Positions 27,044-36,087 of a DNA stretch of 64,000 nucleotides are shown here, piece after piece. The DNA is from Bacillus sp. B-jedd. Lineage in GTDB: Bacteria > Bacillota > Bacilli > Bacillales > Cytobacillaceae. Under the pieces are notes generated by a model. That model made no database searches, was not told the origin of the DNA, and worked only from the letters and a program-made list of their open reading frames with translations. The translations under genes were made by a program, and so were the position numbers. Numbering within the stretch: position 1 is the first letter of the stretch; every line of letters begins with the position of its first letter. The stretch is taken from NCBI RefSeq assembly GCF_000821085.1, contig NZ_CCXR01000001.1, positions 2,935,001 through 2,999,000 of the forward strand, read 5' to 3'.

Positions 27044-28237
27044 TTATCCAATATTTCCAAAGCGCATGACATCACGCGCAATCATGACTTCTTCATTTGT
27101 CGGGATGACAATGACTTTTACAGGTGAATGAGGGTAGTTGATGAATGTTTCCTGGCCTCTTACCTTATTCAGAGCCGGATCCCAGTATACGCCCATGAAT
27201 TCAAGGCCATGCAGAACCCGGGCGCGGATTACATCACTATTCTCACCAATGCCCGCTGTAAAAATGATCGCATCGACGCCAGACATACGTGCCGCATAGG
27301 AGCCAATGTATTTATGGATCCGGTTGGCAAATACCTCCAGCGCGAGTTCAGCACGCTCATTTCCCTGGGACGCCTGGATTTCAATGTCTCTTAGATCGCT
27401 TGAGAATCCAGAGACTCCCAGCATCCCGCTCTTTTTATTCAAAACGTCCAGGACACCGTCAGCGGTCATTCCCGTTTTCTCCATAATAAACGGAATAAGC
27501 GCAGGGTCAATGTTGCCCGAACGAGTTCCCATCGTCACACCGGCAAGCGGAGTAAAGCCCATGGAAGTGTCAAGCGAATTGCCGCCTTCAATGGCTGCGA
27601 TGCTTGCCCCGTTTCCAAGATGGCATGATAAAAGCCTTAATTGTTCCACTGGGCGGCCCAGAAGCTCCGCAGCGCGCCGGGATACATACTTATGGGATGT
27701 CCCATGGAATCCATACTTCCTAATTCCGTATTTTGTATAGTAATCATATGGAAGACTGTACAGGAAAGAGCTTTCCGGCATTGTCTGATGAAAAGCCGTA
27801 TCGAATACAGCCACAGCCGGAATGTCCGGCAAAACCTGGTTGAAGGCAAGAATCCCTGTCAGGTTCGCGGGGTTGTGAAGCGGAGCAAGCTCCGATAATT
27901 CATCAATCTTCCTAATAACTTCATCGTCAATCAGAACCGAATCATTGAAAGCCTCACCGCCATGCACGACACGGTGGCCCGTCCCTGAGATTTCATCAAG
28001 CGACTTGATAGTCCCTGTTGAAGTCAATTTATCAAGAAGGATTTTTACAGCGGCTTCGTGGTCAGGAATCCTTGTTACTTCCTTAAGCTTTTCCTCGCCA
28101 ACAGTCATATTGAAAACAGCATCTTCAAATCCAATCCGTTCAATTAAACCTTTTGTAATGACCTTTTCGCTGGGCATCTCAAAAAGTTGAAATTTCAGCG
28201 AAGAACTCCCGGCATTGATCGCGATAATTTTTGCCAT
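27044..28237 (-). CDS. ackA: acetate kinase
   Basis: Converts acetyl phosphate and ADP to acetate and ATP in overflow metabolism. The 397 residues show the ASKHA kinase motifs: [12 protein letters not shown] at the N-terminus, [40 protein letters not shown] and FTAGIGENS near the C-terminus. It is transcribed alone. A cre-like site about 130 nt upstream, ahead of a possible promoter, mirrors the arrangement by which CcpA activates ackA in B. subtilis. Confidence 0.97.
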   Translation of the reverse strand: MAKIIAINAGSSSLKFQLFEMPSEKVITKGLIERIGFEDAVFNMTVGEEKLKEVTRIPDHEAAVKILLDKLTSTGTIKSLDEISGTGHRVVHGGEAFNDSVLIDDEVIRKIDELSELAPLHNPANLTGILAFNQVLPDIPAVAVFDTAFHQTMPESSFLYSLPYDYYTKYGIRKYGFHGTSHKYVSRRAAELLGRPVEQLRLLSCHLGNGASIAAIEGGNSLDTSMGFTPLAGVTMGTRSGNIDPALIPFIMEKTGMTADGVLDVLNKKSGMLGVSGFSSDLRDIEIQASQGNERAELALEVFANRIHKYIGSYAARMSGVDAIIFTAGIGENSDVIRARVLHGLEFMGVYWDPALNKVRGQETFINYPHSPVKVIVIPTNEEVMIARDVMRFGNIG

Positions 28238-28321
28238 AACAAAACGCTCCTTTTTTAAGCTCCAGCCATCACAGGAACAGATATCAATATGGGTGAAGGC
28301 TGATTCTTTCAGTCACTTTTC

Positions 28322-28351
28322 AGTTTACCCACTCATTCAAGTACATTTCAA
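28322..28351 (-). promoter_or_regulatory. possible promoter of ackA
   Basis: Minus strand: TTGAAA (28351-28346), an 18-nt spacer, TAAACT (28327-28322). The weak -10 fits a promoter that needs an activator. Confidence 0.5.
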
Positions 28352-28364
28352 GGATTAACATTCA

Positions 28365-28378
28365 TTTAACCGCTTTCA
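28365..28378 (-). promoter_or_regulatory. cre-like CcpA site upstream of ackA
   Basis: The minus strand reads TGAAAGCGGTTAAA, 13 of 14 positions. It begins 13 nt upstream of the -35, centred near -56, a position for activation rather than repression. Confidence 0.7.
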
Positions 28379-28425
28379 GCAAAATGTTGTTCTATTCAGT
28401 ATTTTTCCATTACGTGATGAAGCAA

Positions 28426-28459
28426 ATAAAAAAGCAGCCTAAAGCATAATAGGCTGCTC
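28426..28459 (-). terminator. terminator of ytxK
   Basis: Minus strand: AGCAGCCTA and TAGGCTGCT pair around nine bases and are followed by TTTTTTATTTG. Confidence 0.85.
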
Positions 28460-28468
28460 CTGTCTTAA

Positions 28469-29452
28469 TTATTTATTCTCGGATATCCACTCGTTTATTC
28501 TTGCGAGTATTTTTTCCGTTCCGGAAAGATTTGATAACGAAGGCAACTTAACAAGCAAGGCTTCCTTTGGGGCAGCCGTTCCTTCGCCGGCCTTTTGCAA
28601 AATCAAAATGCTCTTGGCCGCTTTTTCTGTTTTAAACATAGTAAGAGGCAGCTGGAGGATTCCCTGGATATATGCTGTTTCTTTTAAGTATTCTCGAAGC
28701 TTTGGCGCCTCCTGGCTTTCAAACATGCCGTTAGGGATTACAAAAAAGAGATATCCCCCGGGCTTGACGGCATTCATGCTTTGCTCAATGAAAAGGTGGT
28801 GTGAATAGGAATGTCCTTCAGAAGCAGCGAGTTGGTAATCAGCGGCCCTGACATCATCAGGATAATATCCTATCGGAAGGTCGGCAACTACCGCATCCAT
28901 GGGATCAATGAAAATTTGCTGCAGGCTGTCCTGGTTGAATAACTGAACCGGCTGCTCCTGTAAATTGGCATTTACATAGGCAAGCTTGATAAGGACATCA
29001 TCGATTTCCATCCCGATTCCTTCCACCTGTTTCCCGACTTGCTGATTCATGACTGCTGTCAGCAGATTTCCCGTGCCAACAGCTGGATCCATCAGACGGA
29101 AGGCAGGCTTCCTGACAAACTTAAGTACCAAATAGCCAATCAGCATCCCGACGGAATCCGGTGTCATTTGATGATGGGGCTGGACGTTTTCTTTCATGCC
29201 CTTCAAGATGGCCAACTGGAACGCCTTCCTGATGTCCTCTTTTGCATAAGCGGACAGGTTTAAATTTTCATAGCTCTTTTTAAGCCGTTTCTCATTGATT
29301 TCACTTACTTCATCTTGCAAAACTGAACCGTGGAATAGGTTTTCACCTGTTTCGGCCAGTGCTTCAAGGTATGTACAGGACAGCTCTTCCTGAAGGATGG
29401 AAGATGTCTCGTTAAAAACGGTAAACAGATGTTCCACCGGAGATAATTTCAT
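28469..29452 (-). CDS. ytxK: class I methyltransferase-like protein YtxK
   Basis: SAM-dependent N6-adenine-type methyltransferase fold, 327 residues from the ATG at 29452; GGAGG lies 7 nt before it, and a second ATG at 29455 is adjacent. The SAM-binding MDPAVGTGNLLTAVM is near residue 118. The catalytic tetrad expected as NPPY reads ADLPIGYYP, close to DLPIGYY in YtxK homologues and lacking the NPPF/Y signature of active DNA methylases, so DNA methylation is not assured. It lies between tpx and ackA, as in B. subtilis. Confidence 0.88.
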   Translation of the reverse strand: MKLSPVEHLFTVFNETSSILQEELSCTYLEALAETGENLFHGSVLQDEVSEINEKRLKKSYENLNLSAYAKEDIRKAFQLAILKGMKENVQPHHQMTPDSVGMLIGYLVLKFVRKPAFRLMDPAVGTGNLLTAVMNQQVGKQVEGIGMEIDDVLIKLAYVNANLQEQPVQLFNQDSLQQIFIDPMDAVVADLPIGYYPDDVRAADYQLAASEGHSYSHHLFIEQSMNAVKPGGYLFFVIPNGMFESQEAPKLREYLKETAYIQGILQLPLTMFKTEKAAKSILILQKAGEGTAAPKEALLVKLPSLSNLSGTEKILARINEWISENK

Positions 29453-29526
29453 CATGTCGCCTCCGCCTTTCAAATTCTCATTTATCATTCTAGCTTCATT
29501 TTATTCCTCCGGCAAGCTAAGAAACA

Positions 29527-29560
29527 AAGAAAAGCCCCGGAGGAAAAGTCCGGAGCCCTA
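29527..29560 (-). terminator. terminator of tpx
   Basis: Minus strand: GGGCTCCGG and CCGGGGC(T) pair around a loop and run into TTTTCTTTG. Confidence 0.75.
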
Positions 29561-29569
29561 TTCTTTACT

Positions 29570-30070
29570 TTACTCTGCTTTTTTAGCAGCTTCAATCGCC
29601 GCTTCATAATCAGGATGGTTTGTTGCCTCACTTACATATTCCACATATGTGACTTTATCATTGGAGTCGACTACAAACACGGCCCTCGCAAGCAGCCTCA
29701 ACTCCTGGATGCCAACCCCGTAGGCTTCGCCGAAAGAAAGGTCGCGGTGGTCGGAAAGAGTCTGGACGTTTTCGATGCCGTTCGCTCCGCACCAGCGCTT
29801 CTGGGCAAATGGAAGATCGACGCTGACTGTCAGGATCTTTACATTGTCCAGCTTGGCTGCCTCTTCATTGAAACGGCGTGTCTGGGCATCACAAACCCCA
29901 GTATCTAGTGATGGAACAACAGAAATTAATCTTACCTGCCCCTTAGAATCCTCGAGTGTCACCTCTGATAGATCATTTGCAAGAACCGTAAAAGAAGGGG
30001 CTTTGTCACCTACTTTTACTTCATTGCCAAGCAATGTAACCGGATTACCTTTAAATGTAATAGAAGCCAT
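29570..30070 (-). CDS. tpx: thiol peroxidase
   Basis: Atypical 2-Cys peroxiredoxin that reduces lipid and hydrogen peroxides in the cytoplasm. From ATG 30070 (MASITFKGN), behind GGAGGAAA, the protein has 166 residues, the normal Tpx length; the longer in-frame extension upstream is not supported. The peroxidatic Cys is in [17 protein letters not shown], about residue 60; no Cys follows [12 protein letters not shown] except that in RWCGANG, the usual resolving position. Confidence 0.95.
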   Translation of the reverse strand: MASITFKGNPVTLLGNEVKVGDKAPSFTVLANDLSEVTLEDSKGQVRLISVVPSLDTGVCDAQTRRFNEEAAKLDNVKILTVSVDLPFAQKRWCGANGIENVQTLSDHRDLSFGEAYGVGIQELRLLARAVFVVDSNDKVTYVEYVSEATNHPDYEAAIEAAKKAE

Positions 30071-30248
30071 TTCCAGTTTCCTCCTTTGTTCACTATGTAC
30101 AGTGTTAATATAACTTTTCACTAGTCCTTTTGCAAAAGATAAACCCTGTAATTGATACCGTTCTAAAAATATGAAGATACCTGCTGATTTCATTTTGCTG
30201 ATATTCTGTGTATCCTTTAGTTAATTCACCAAAAAAAGGGGGATTCCA

Positions 30249-31043
30249 ATGTCAAATATAAAACTGGATCATGCTGTCCATTATGCAAACGATTTAGATG
30301 ACTGCATAAAGCTTTTTAAAGAAAAAGGATTGACGGCTTTCAGGGGCGGCTCCCATACGAAATGGGGAACCTATAATGCACTTAGTTATTTCGGTCTTTT
30401 TTACGTTGAATTTCTGGGCATAGAGGATCTCGAACTTGCGAAAAACCCAGAGGAGGACAATCTGCTTGTTGATGATGCCCAGAAATTCCTGCCAGGAAAT
30501 GAAGCCTTCGGCCGTGTCGCCCTCCGGACTAATGATATTGAAGGTGTCCGGGCGAGACTGCTACACAAAGGGGCAAAAGCATCCGAGATTATCGCAGGAA
30601 AACGAATGAACGCAGAGGGCCAATTGATCCAATGGAGGATGATGATGATAGATGGCGACTTTAACGGCCTTCCCTATCCATTCTTCATTCAGTGGAACAG
30701 CCCTGATGAAGAAAGGTTCCGGACGATGACAGAGACAGGCGTCATCCGCCCACATCCCGCCGGAGAGGTCAAGATTGATTCCGTCTGGTTCACTGTTTCC
30801 GATCCTAGCTCGGCTGCGGCCCACTGGCAGGAATACTTTGATTTCGTTCCGGAAAAACCAAGTGCAAATAATACCGCTGCCCTTTCAATTGGCAGCCAAA
30901 AGTTCGTTTTTGAAAAAGGGAATAAAAATGGTTTATCAAAACTTGTTTTTCGCACAAATTCGCAGGCCCTTCAAGGAAATTCTTTTGGGATCGGCCAAGG
31001 CGAATACAAATTTATCCCGGACATGGAAAGGGACAAGCTTTGA
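30249..31043 (+). CDS. glyoxalase-like (VOC) domain protein
   Basis: A 264-residue protein of the glyoxalase-3-like group. The start is IKLDHAVHYANDLDDCIKLF, the usual first beta-alpha unit with a His in metal-ligand position, followed by GGSHTKWGTYNALSYFG and YVEFLGIED. A second, more divergent repeat begins near VWFTVSDPSSAAAHWQ. GGGGGA lies before the ATG. It is single and converges on ytfJ. The substrate is unknown. Confidence 0.85.
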   Translation: MSNIKLDHAVHYANDLDDCIKLFKEKGLTAFRGGSHTKWGTYNALSYFGLFYVEFLGIEDLELAKNPEEDNLLVDDAQKFLPGNEAFGRVALRTNDIEGVRARLLHKGAKASEIIAGKRMNAEGQLIQWRMMMIDGDFNGLPYPFFIQWNSPDEERFRTMTETGVIRPHPAGEVKIDSVWFTVSDPSSAAAHWQEYFDFVPEKPSANNTAALSIGSQKFVFEKGNKNGLSKLVFRTNSQALQGNSFGIGQGEYKFIPDMERDKL

Positions 31044-31064
31044 AAAAAGCTTGCCCTTTTTCCT
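31028..31064. terminator. bidirectional terminator between the VOC gene and ytfJ
   Basis: GG-CAAGCTTT pairs with AAAGCTTG-CC, followed by TTTTTCC, overlapping the last codons of the VOC gene. Confidence 0.78.
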
Positions 31065-31068
31065 TTGA

Positions 31069-31599
31069 TCAAATATCAAAATCGGTCTTGCTGCTATTCC
31101 GTTCATTTTTTTCCGAGTCTTGATTGGAATTGCTGCCTTTTCCATTCTCATTCCCCTGGTTCTTATCTTTTCCTTTGTTATTGCCGTCGGAATCATCGTT
31201 ACTTTTGCCGGCAGAACTATTGCCTTTTGAAAGCATTTGCTGTACCTTTTCCACTGCCTGGGGGGCGGTTTCAAGGATACGTTCCAGCAGATGGGTGCTT
31301 TCATCCAAGTGAAGCATTTTTACCCCCTGGGAATTGACAATTAAAAAGGCAATCGGCGTAATTGAAACCCCGCCGCCGCTTCCCCCTCCAAAAGGATGTT
31401 TGCTCCCGGAATCTTGTCCGCCTTCACTTTTGAACTCCGTTCCTCCAGCCGCGAAGCCGAAGCCAACTTTCGAGACAGTAAGGATGACGCTCCCATCAGG
31501 GGTTTCAACCGGGTCTCCAATGATTGTATTTACATCAATCATTTGTTTCAGACTTTCCATAGCCGTCGTCATTAAACCCTGGATTGGATGGTCAGACAT
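31069..31599 (-). CDS. ytfJ: sporulation protein YtfJ (GerW family)
   Basis: GerW/YtfJ family protein, made in the forespore of B. subtilis and needed for some germinant responses. The 176 residues show the family core VNTIIGDPVETPDGSVI, KVGFGFAAGG and FGGGSGGGVSITPIAFLIV. The tail after about residue 135 is highly charged and Asn/Lys-rich, so probably disordered. AAGGAGGAA precedes the ATG. It lies 12 nt after ytfI. Confidence 0.92.
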   Translation of the reverse strand: MSDHPIQGLMTTAMESLKQMIDVNTIIGDPVETPDGSVILTVSKVGFGFAAGGTEFKSEGGQDSGSKHPFGGGSGGGVSITPIAFLIVNSQGVKMLHLDESTHLLERILETAPQAVEKVQQMLSKGNSSAGKSNDDSDGNNKGKDKNQGNENGKGSNSNQDSEKNERNSSKTDFDI

Positions 31600-31611
31600 T
31601 ATTATTCCTCC

Positions 31612-32280
31612 TTAATAAGACCGGCCTTCTTCGCCCTGGAGTGCCGGCAAATTATGCGTTCCATGCCGCCTATCAATTTTCACATTTCTATAAAATCTGA
31701 TTCCTGCTGCAATAGCTTTCCCCGCTCGAAATGTAATCATACATCTCAGTGATGTGGCGGCCACCCTGAATTGAAAATACGGAATGACTTCAACAATGGG
31801 ATGTGCCTTGAATTTTGTATGCTCCTCTAGCAATTTTATTATCCCGGCCTTTATCCCCCATATCGAACCGGCAACCATCCCGGTCATGGCCGCGTCCCCG
31901 GTGCCGGCCGCCGTTCTCCATTCGAATCTCTTTATGGTTGTACTGAGCAGAAATTTATTTAAAACCCCCTGGGTACGCAGGAATATATCTGCCGCCTCTT
32001 TTAGGTTATTTAATTTTTCAGGCCAGTCCTCAGTCCGTATCGCTTCCTTCCATAGAGGGGATGGTTTTCCTTCCGTAGGATCAGATGGGTTATTCGCTTT
32101 ATTGATAAATTCAGGAACTGGAATCTCCATGTCTATCAGGCCAAAAAGGAAGGCAATGCGGATGTTCAGTTCATGCCTGCTTCCCTGGTATGTGTATTGG
32201 ACCGTTAAAGTCACTTTTATAAACAATAACAGGACGATGAATAATCCAATAAGCAATAAAGCCACCAGCAACCATCCCAT
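31612..32280 (-). CDS. ytfI: DUF2953 membrane-anchored protein YtfI
   Basis: A 222-residue protein with one N-terminal membrane helix (about 2-22), then VTLTVQYTYQGSRHELNIRI and a mostly beta-like exterior part with a conserved TAAGTGDAAMTGMVAGSIWG. It matches the DUF2953 family that accompanies ytfJ in sporulators. The ATG at 32280 is 8 nt after GGAG; a GTG at 32289 touches the ribosome binding site and is less likely. Confidence 0.87.
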   Translation of the reverse strand: MGWLLVALLLIGLFIVLLLFIKVTLTVQYTYQGSRHELNIRIAFLFGLIDMEIPVPEFINKANNPSDPTEGKPSPLWKEAIRTEDWPEKLNNLKEAADIFLRTQGVLNKFLLSTTIKRFEWRTAAGTGDAAMTGMVAGSIWGIKAGIIKLLEEHTKFKAHPIVEVIPYFQFRVAATSLRCMITFRAGKAIAAGIRFYRNVKIDRRHGTHNLPALQGEEGRSY

Positions 32281-32317
32281 TTGCCTCACTCCTTTCAGCC
32301 GGTTAGTATGCGCAAAA

Positions 32318-32354
32318 ACAAAAAAAATAAACCTGCACCAATAGGCGCAGGTTC
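32318..32354 (-). terminator. terminator of sppA-yteJ
   Basis: Minus strand: AACCTGC and GCAGGTT pair and are followed by TATTTTTTTT. Confidence 0.83.
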
Positions 32355-32360
32355 CCTCAA

Positions 32361-33026
32361 TTAACTCTCCGTATGGATGACCGCGGTATCCGCAAATATA
32401 TCATGCAAGGCCTGCTTTTTCGGATGAAAAGCTGGAATCAGATACAGAATCAGCAGCCAAGAAGAAATGAATCTGCCAATCCATTCCCTGATGAGGACAT
32501 CCATCCAAGATAAACTGCCATCCTTCATATCAATAACCGAAAGGCCAAATACCATTTTCCCAAGCGTCTGATGAAAGAATTTTGTCATCAGGACAAAATA
32601 AACATAAAAAATAACAGCCGAGACAATCGCATCAGGGGAAAATAATCCACCTGAAGATTGTATATCCAGGAATATGAACACAGGCTTGGCAATGAGCCTG
32701 AAAATGCTGCCAACTACAATCAAATCGAGCAAATAGGCCCAGAACCTCATCCAAAAACCGGCAAATCTGACGTTAGCAGCCGGTGTCCCACCGGGTAAGG
32801 TAATCCACTGCCGTTCGCCGATTCCCTCAAAATGGGCTTCCCCTGGCCCGTACCCTCCCGAAGGAGACGCGTTATCCAATCCAGTGCTGTTTACAGTGGC
32901 GCCCTGGATTTCGTTCGATCTTTCAAATCCTTTTTCCTGATCCGGATGAAAATTTATCGTCCCGTTCCTTGCACCATTGTTTTCAGGGGTCAGGCGTTGT
33001 TCATCTGTATTTTCATTGCGATCCAT
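32361..33026 (-). CDS. yteJ: RDD family membrane protein YteJ
   Basis: A 221-residue protein with a long polar N-terminal tail (about residues 1-75, rich in N, G, E), then an RDD domain: AGFWMRFWAYLLDLIVVGS (helix with R, D, D), a second helix (VSAVIFYVYFVLM) and a third (FISSWLLILYLIPAF). FHQTLGKMVFGLSVID and the tail KKQALHDIFADT are typical. Suggested roles of RDD proteins in ion transport are unproven. It follows sppA by 13 nt. Confidence 0.88.
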   Translation of the reverse strand: MDRNENTDEQRLTPENNGARNGTINFHPDQEKGFERSNEIQGATVNSTGLDNASPSGGYGPGEAHFEGIGERQWITLPGGTPAANVRFAGFWMRFWAYLLDLIVVGSIFRLIAKPVFIFLDIQSSGGLFSPDAIVSAVIFYVYFVLMTKFFHQTLGKMVFGLSVIDMKDGSLSWMDVLIREWIGRFISSWLLILYLIPAFHPKKQALHDIFADTAVIHTES

Positions 33027-33039
33027 CCTGCTTTCCCCC

Positions 33040-34044
33040 TCACTCGGAATATAAGTACATGAGACGCGGCGAGTTGGTTCGCCCTAGCACTTGAAGAAGC
33101 CCTTGTATTTCAGAATCGCCGCTCAGAATGCTTTTTGCTTTCATACTGAAAAGTGAACCGAATCCCATTCCGTCAGTGTAGCGGACGACAGTTGCATCAC
33201 CAAGCTTTTTATCTTTTTTCATTAGTGAAATGACGTCATCAAGATAGCCGAATCCATCTATCAATCCCAGTTCTTTTGCCTGGCGGCCATCATAGATCCT
33301 TCCATCTGCCAGTTTCCTGACCTGCTCGGCAGGCATTTTCCGTCCGTCGGCAATAACCTTTACAAAGCCTTGATAGGAGTTGTTGATCATATCTTGGAGA
33401 ATCTTTTTTTCGTCATCGGTCATTTCCCTTGTTGGACTCATGATATCTTTATATGGACCGCTTTTAATCGTCATAAACTCCACACCATATTTTTTCGCGA
33501 GTCCTTCATAATTGACTCCCTGCATAATGACTCCAAGAGATCCTGTCAGTGTCTCGGGACTTGCGTAAATTTTGTCAGCCGGAGCGGAAATATAATATCC
33601 TCCCGAGGCCGCCATTGATCCCATTGAAACAAAGATAGGCTTTTTCGTTTTCTTTTTAATTTCAACGATTTTATCATGGATTTCTGCGCTTTCAACCACT
33701 CCGCCACCAGGGGAATTTACTCTGATCACAATACCTTTCACACTTGCATCCCCGCCGGCGCCTTCCAGTTTATCCATAAAGATTTTGTGGTTATATGTCG
33801 GGCTTTCAAGAAAAGAGGCTTCACCGGTATCCTGGATCACTCCATCCACATCTAGAACCACGATTTTTTTCAGTGGATTTCCTTCTTCCATCATTTCCTC
33901 AGTATAATTTGGCCCAGCAGCGAAAAAGTCGCTAAAATCGCTCTCAATTCCATTCTTGGCAAAAATCGATAGAAAATTGATGACCACCGAAACAAAGAAT
34001 AAGCCGATGGCGATACCGAGCGCCGCCCATCTTTTTCCATTCAT
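33040..34044 (-). CDS. sppA: signal peptide peptidase SppA
   Basis: Membrane-anchored serine protease that clears residual signal peptides; the B. subtilis enzyme also affects lantibiotic resistance. The 334 residues begin with a membrane helix (about 5-27). VRVNSPGGGVVES precedes the nucleophile Ser in VSMGSMAASGGYYIS, and the catalytic Lys is in IKSGPYKDIMSP, giving the Ser-Lys dyad of this family. It is the first gene of sppA-yteJ. Confidence 0.94.
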   Translation of the reverse strand: MNGKRWAALGIAIGLFFVSVVINFLSIFAKNGIESDFSDFFAAGPNYTEEMMEEGNPLKKIVVLDVDGVIQDTGEASFLESPTYNHKIFMDKLEGAGGDASVKGIVIRVNSPGGGVVESAEIHDKIVEIKKKTKKPIFVSMGSMAASGGYYISAPADKIYASPETLTGSLGVIMQGVNYEGLAKKYGVEFMTIKSGPYKDIMSPTREMTDDEKKILQDMINNSYQGFVKVIADGRKMPAEQVRKLADGRIYDGRQAKELGLIDGFGYLDDVISLMKKDKKLGDATVVRYTDGMGFGSLFSMKAKSILSGDSEIQGLLQVLGRTNSPRLMYLYSE

Positions 34045-34194
34045 CTTCCAAATCCCCCTTTATGTATACAATACCGCAAATGATTTCAAAAAGTAGAAAG
34101 AAATGCTAAACTTGATAGAGAAACAATACCAGTTTATCAAATGATTGTGATAATGAATACCAATAACTTTTTTGCCGCCTGAGGAGGAATTATA

Positions 34195-34995
34195 TTGGTT
34201 AACCGCAAGAATTTGTTTTTTTACCATAAGCAGGATGAAGAGTTGCTGAAAAAGGCCGCCCCTCTTTATGAGCTTGCAGGTCAGTATGGATTTACACTCG
34301 TCAAAGATTACCGGGACGCGAATATCATCACAAGCATTGGGGGAGAAGGCACTTTTCTTCAAGCTGTAAGGAAGACCGGTTTCCGTGATGATTGTCTATA
34401 CGCAGGTATTTCTACCTCGGACTCCTTGAGCATGTATTGCGATTTTCATGTCGATGATATCGAAAAAATGATTGAGGCAATTTCAAATGAAAAAATTGAA
34501 GTTCGCCGCTATCCGACCATAGATGTGACCGTTGACGGGGAAACAAGTTTCCAATGTCTGAATGAGTTCAGCATCAGATCGGCAATCATTAAAACCTTTG
34601 TCCTGGATGTTTTTATTGACGATCTTTATTTTGAAACATTCCGCGGAGATGGAATGATCGTCGCGACCCCTACGGGGAGCACTGCATATAATAAATCCGT
34701 CAAAGGGGCGATCGTCGATCCGCTTCTGCCTTGCATGCAGGTCAGTGAGCTTGCCTCGGTCAACAACAACAGATTCCGTACCCTTGGGTCTTCATTCATT
34801 TTAAGCGGCGACCGGACCCTCACTCTTAAGGTAGTCCAGAACGGGAATGATTATCCTACGATGGGGATGGACAATGAGGCCCTCAGCATTCAGCATGTGG
34901 AAAAAGTCGAAATCAAGTTGAGCGACAAAATTATTAAAACAGTCAAGTTGAAGGATAATTCCTTTTGGGAAAAAGTCCAGCGCACCTTTTTATAA
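34195..34995 (+). CDS. nadK: NAD kinase
   Basis: Phosphorylates NAD to NADP in the cytoplasm. The 266 residues start at TTG 34195, 7 nt after GAGGAGGA. SIGGEGTFLQAV is the GGDG-type nucleotide motif (GGEG here) and VATPTGSTAYNKSVKG is the second conserved block. B. subtilis has two NAD kinases; length, GGEG and position next to sppA/ytcJ match the NadK2 (PpnKB) form. It is transcribed alone, divergent from sppA. Confidence 0.93.
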   Translation: MVNRKNLFFYHKQDEELLKKAAPLYELAGQYGFTLVKDYRDANIITSIGGEGTFLQAVRKTGFRDDCLYAGISTSDSLSMYCDFHVDDIEKMIEAISNEKIEVRRYPTIDVTVDGETSFQCLNEFSIRSAIIKTFVLDVFIDDLYFETFRGDGMIVATPTGSTAYNKSVKGAIVDPLLPCMQVSELASVNNNRFRTLGSSFILSGDRTLTLKVVQNGNDYPTMGMDNEALSIQHVEKVEIKLSDKIIKTVKLKDNSFWEKVQRTFL

Positions 34996-35002
34996 AAGAG
35001 AG

Positions 35003-35042
35003 AAAAGGCATTCACGTCAAAAATCGCGTGAATGCCTTTTTA
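35003..35042. terminator. bidirectional terminator between nadK and rarD
   Basis: AAAAGGCATTCACG and CGTGAATGCCTTTT form a 14-bp stem. Confidence 0.9.
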
Positions 35043-35045
35043 CTA

Positions 35046-35963
35046 TCAATGATTACGCATTTTCATGCCAAAGGAAGTGAAAATCTTTGTTTTAGAAAGC
35101 GAATAAATCGTAAGCGCGGACCAAATGAAAATGAATGCAAGTAGCTGGAGCCCACTGAAATGTTCCCCATAAACAAAAATTCCAAGCATGAGCGACAAGG
35201 TCGGAGCAATATACTGAAGGAATCCTAGCATGGATAAAGGTATTTTCTGCGCACCGCTTGCAAAAAACAAAAGTGGCAGCGCGGTTGCGACTCCCGCTCC
35301 GGCAAGGAGAAAATGTGTTCCAATGCCGGTATGAAAATAGGCGGATGTCCCATTTACCAGCATGTATACAAGATATCCAAGCGCAATCGGGGTCACGGCC
35401 ATCGTTTCCAGCGTCAAACCAATGGCTGAGTCTACTTTAATCAGCTTTTTTGCAAGGCCATAAAACCCGAATGAGAAGGCAAGTGTCAGTGCAATCCATG
35501 GGAAACGCCCATAAGACATTGAAATGATGATGACGCCGGTAAAAGCGAGCGCAAATGAAAGGTATTGCGCCTTTGACAGCTTTTCCTTCAAGACGGCCAT
35601 GCCTAAAAGGACACTGACAAGCGGATTGATGTAGTAGCCCATGCTTGCCTCAACCATTTGGCCGCTATTTACCGCCCATATATAGACACCCCAGTTCACA
35701 CTAATCAGTACCGACGCGATCGATAAGGCGTACAGCTGTTTTCTTTTAGCCTGGAAATCCCTTAATACGTTGAAAAATGCTTGTTGTTTTCTTGTGAACA
35801 ACAATAGTATTAGCATAAAGACAAAGGACCAGAAGACGCGATTGGCGAGAATTTCAACAGCATTAACCTCACCTAGAAGCTTCCAATAAATCGGCAGGAG
35901 CCCCCATAATAAATATGAAAATCCAGCCTGAAATACCCCGTTTTTTATTTCTTTGTTCCCCAT
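35046..35963 (-). CDS. rarD: RarD family EamA transporter
   Basis: Drug/metabolite transporter superfamily permease, 305 residues, about ten membrane helices in two EamA repeats. FSYLLWGLLPIYWKLL, ANRVFWSF, ASVLISVNWGVYIWAV and LQYIAPTLSLMLGIFVYGE are RarD hallmarks. The substrate is unknown. The ATG at 35963 (MGNKEIKNG) has GAGG upstream; an earlier in-frame TTG overlaps that site. It is not at this place in B. subtilis as I recall, so this may be a local insertion in the conserved order. Confidence 0.9.
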   Translation of the reverse strand: MGNKEIKNGVFQAGFSYLLWGLLPIYWKLLGEVNAVEILANRVFWSFVFMLILLLFTRKQQAFFNVLRDFQAKRKQLYALSIASVLISVNWGVYIWAVNSGQMVEASMGYYINPLVSVLLGMAVLKEKLSKAQYLSFALAFTGVIIISMSYGRFPWIALTLAFSFGFYGLAKKLIKVDSAIGLTLETMAVTPIALGYLVYMLVNGTSAYFHTGIGTHFLLAGAGVATALPLLFFASGAQKIPLSMLGFLQYIAPTLSLMLGIFVYGEHFSGLQLLAFIFIWSALTIYSLSKTKIFTSFGMKMRNH

Positions 35964-36087
35964 TGTTTCGCGCCTCAATTCTTTCTAGTTTCGAAGTATT
36001 TCACAATTATACATGTTATCGCCTATTAAGGTAAGAGGTTTTTTGCTCATCAAGGGGTTTCGGTAAATAATCAAGGTTCCTGTCAGG

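Noticed and set aside
30071..30193. 41-residue N-terminal extension of Tpx.
   Set aside because: The AGGAGG site and family length fix the start at 30070; the extension is not seen in this family.
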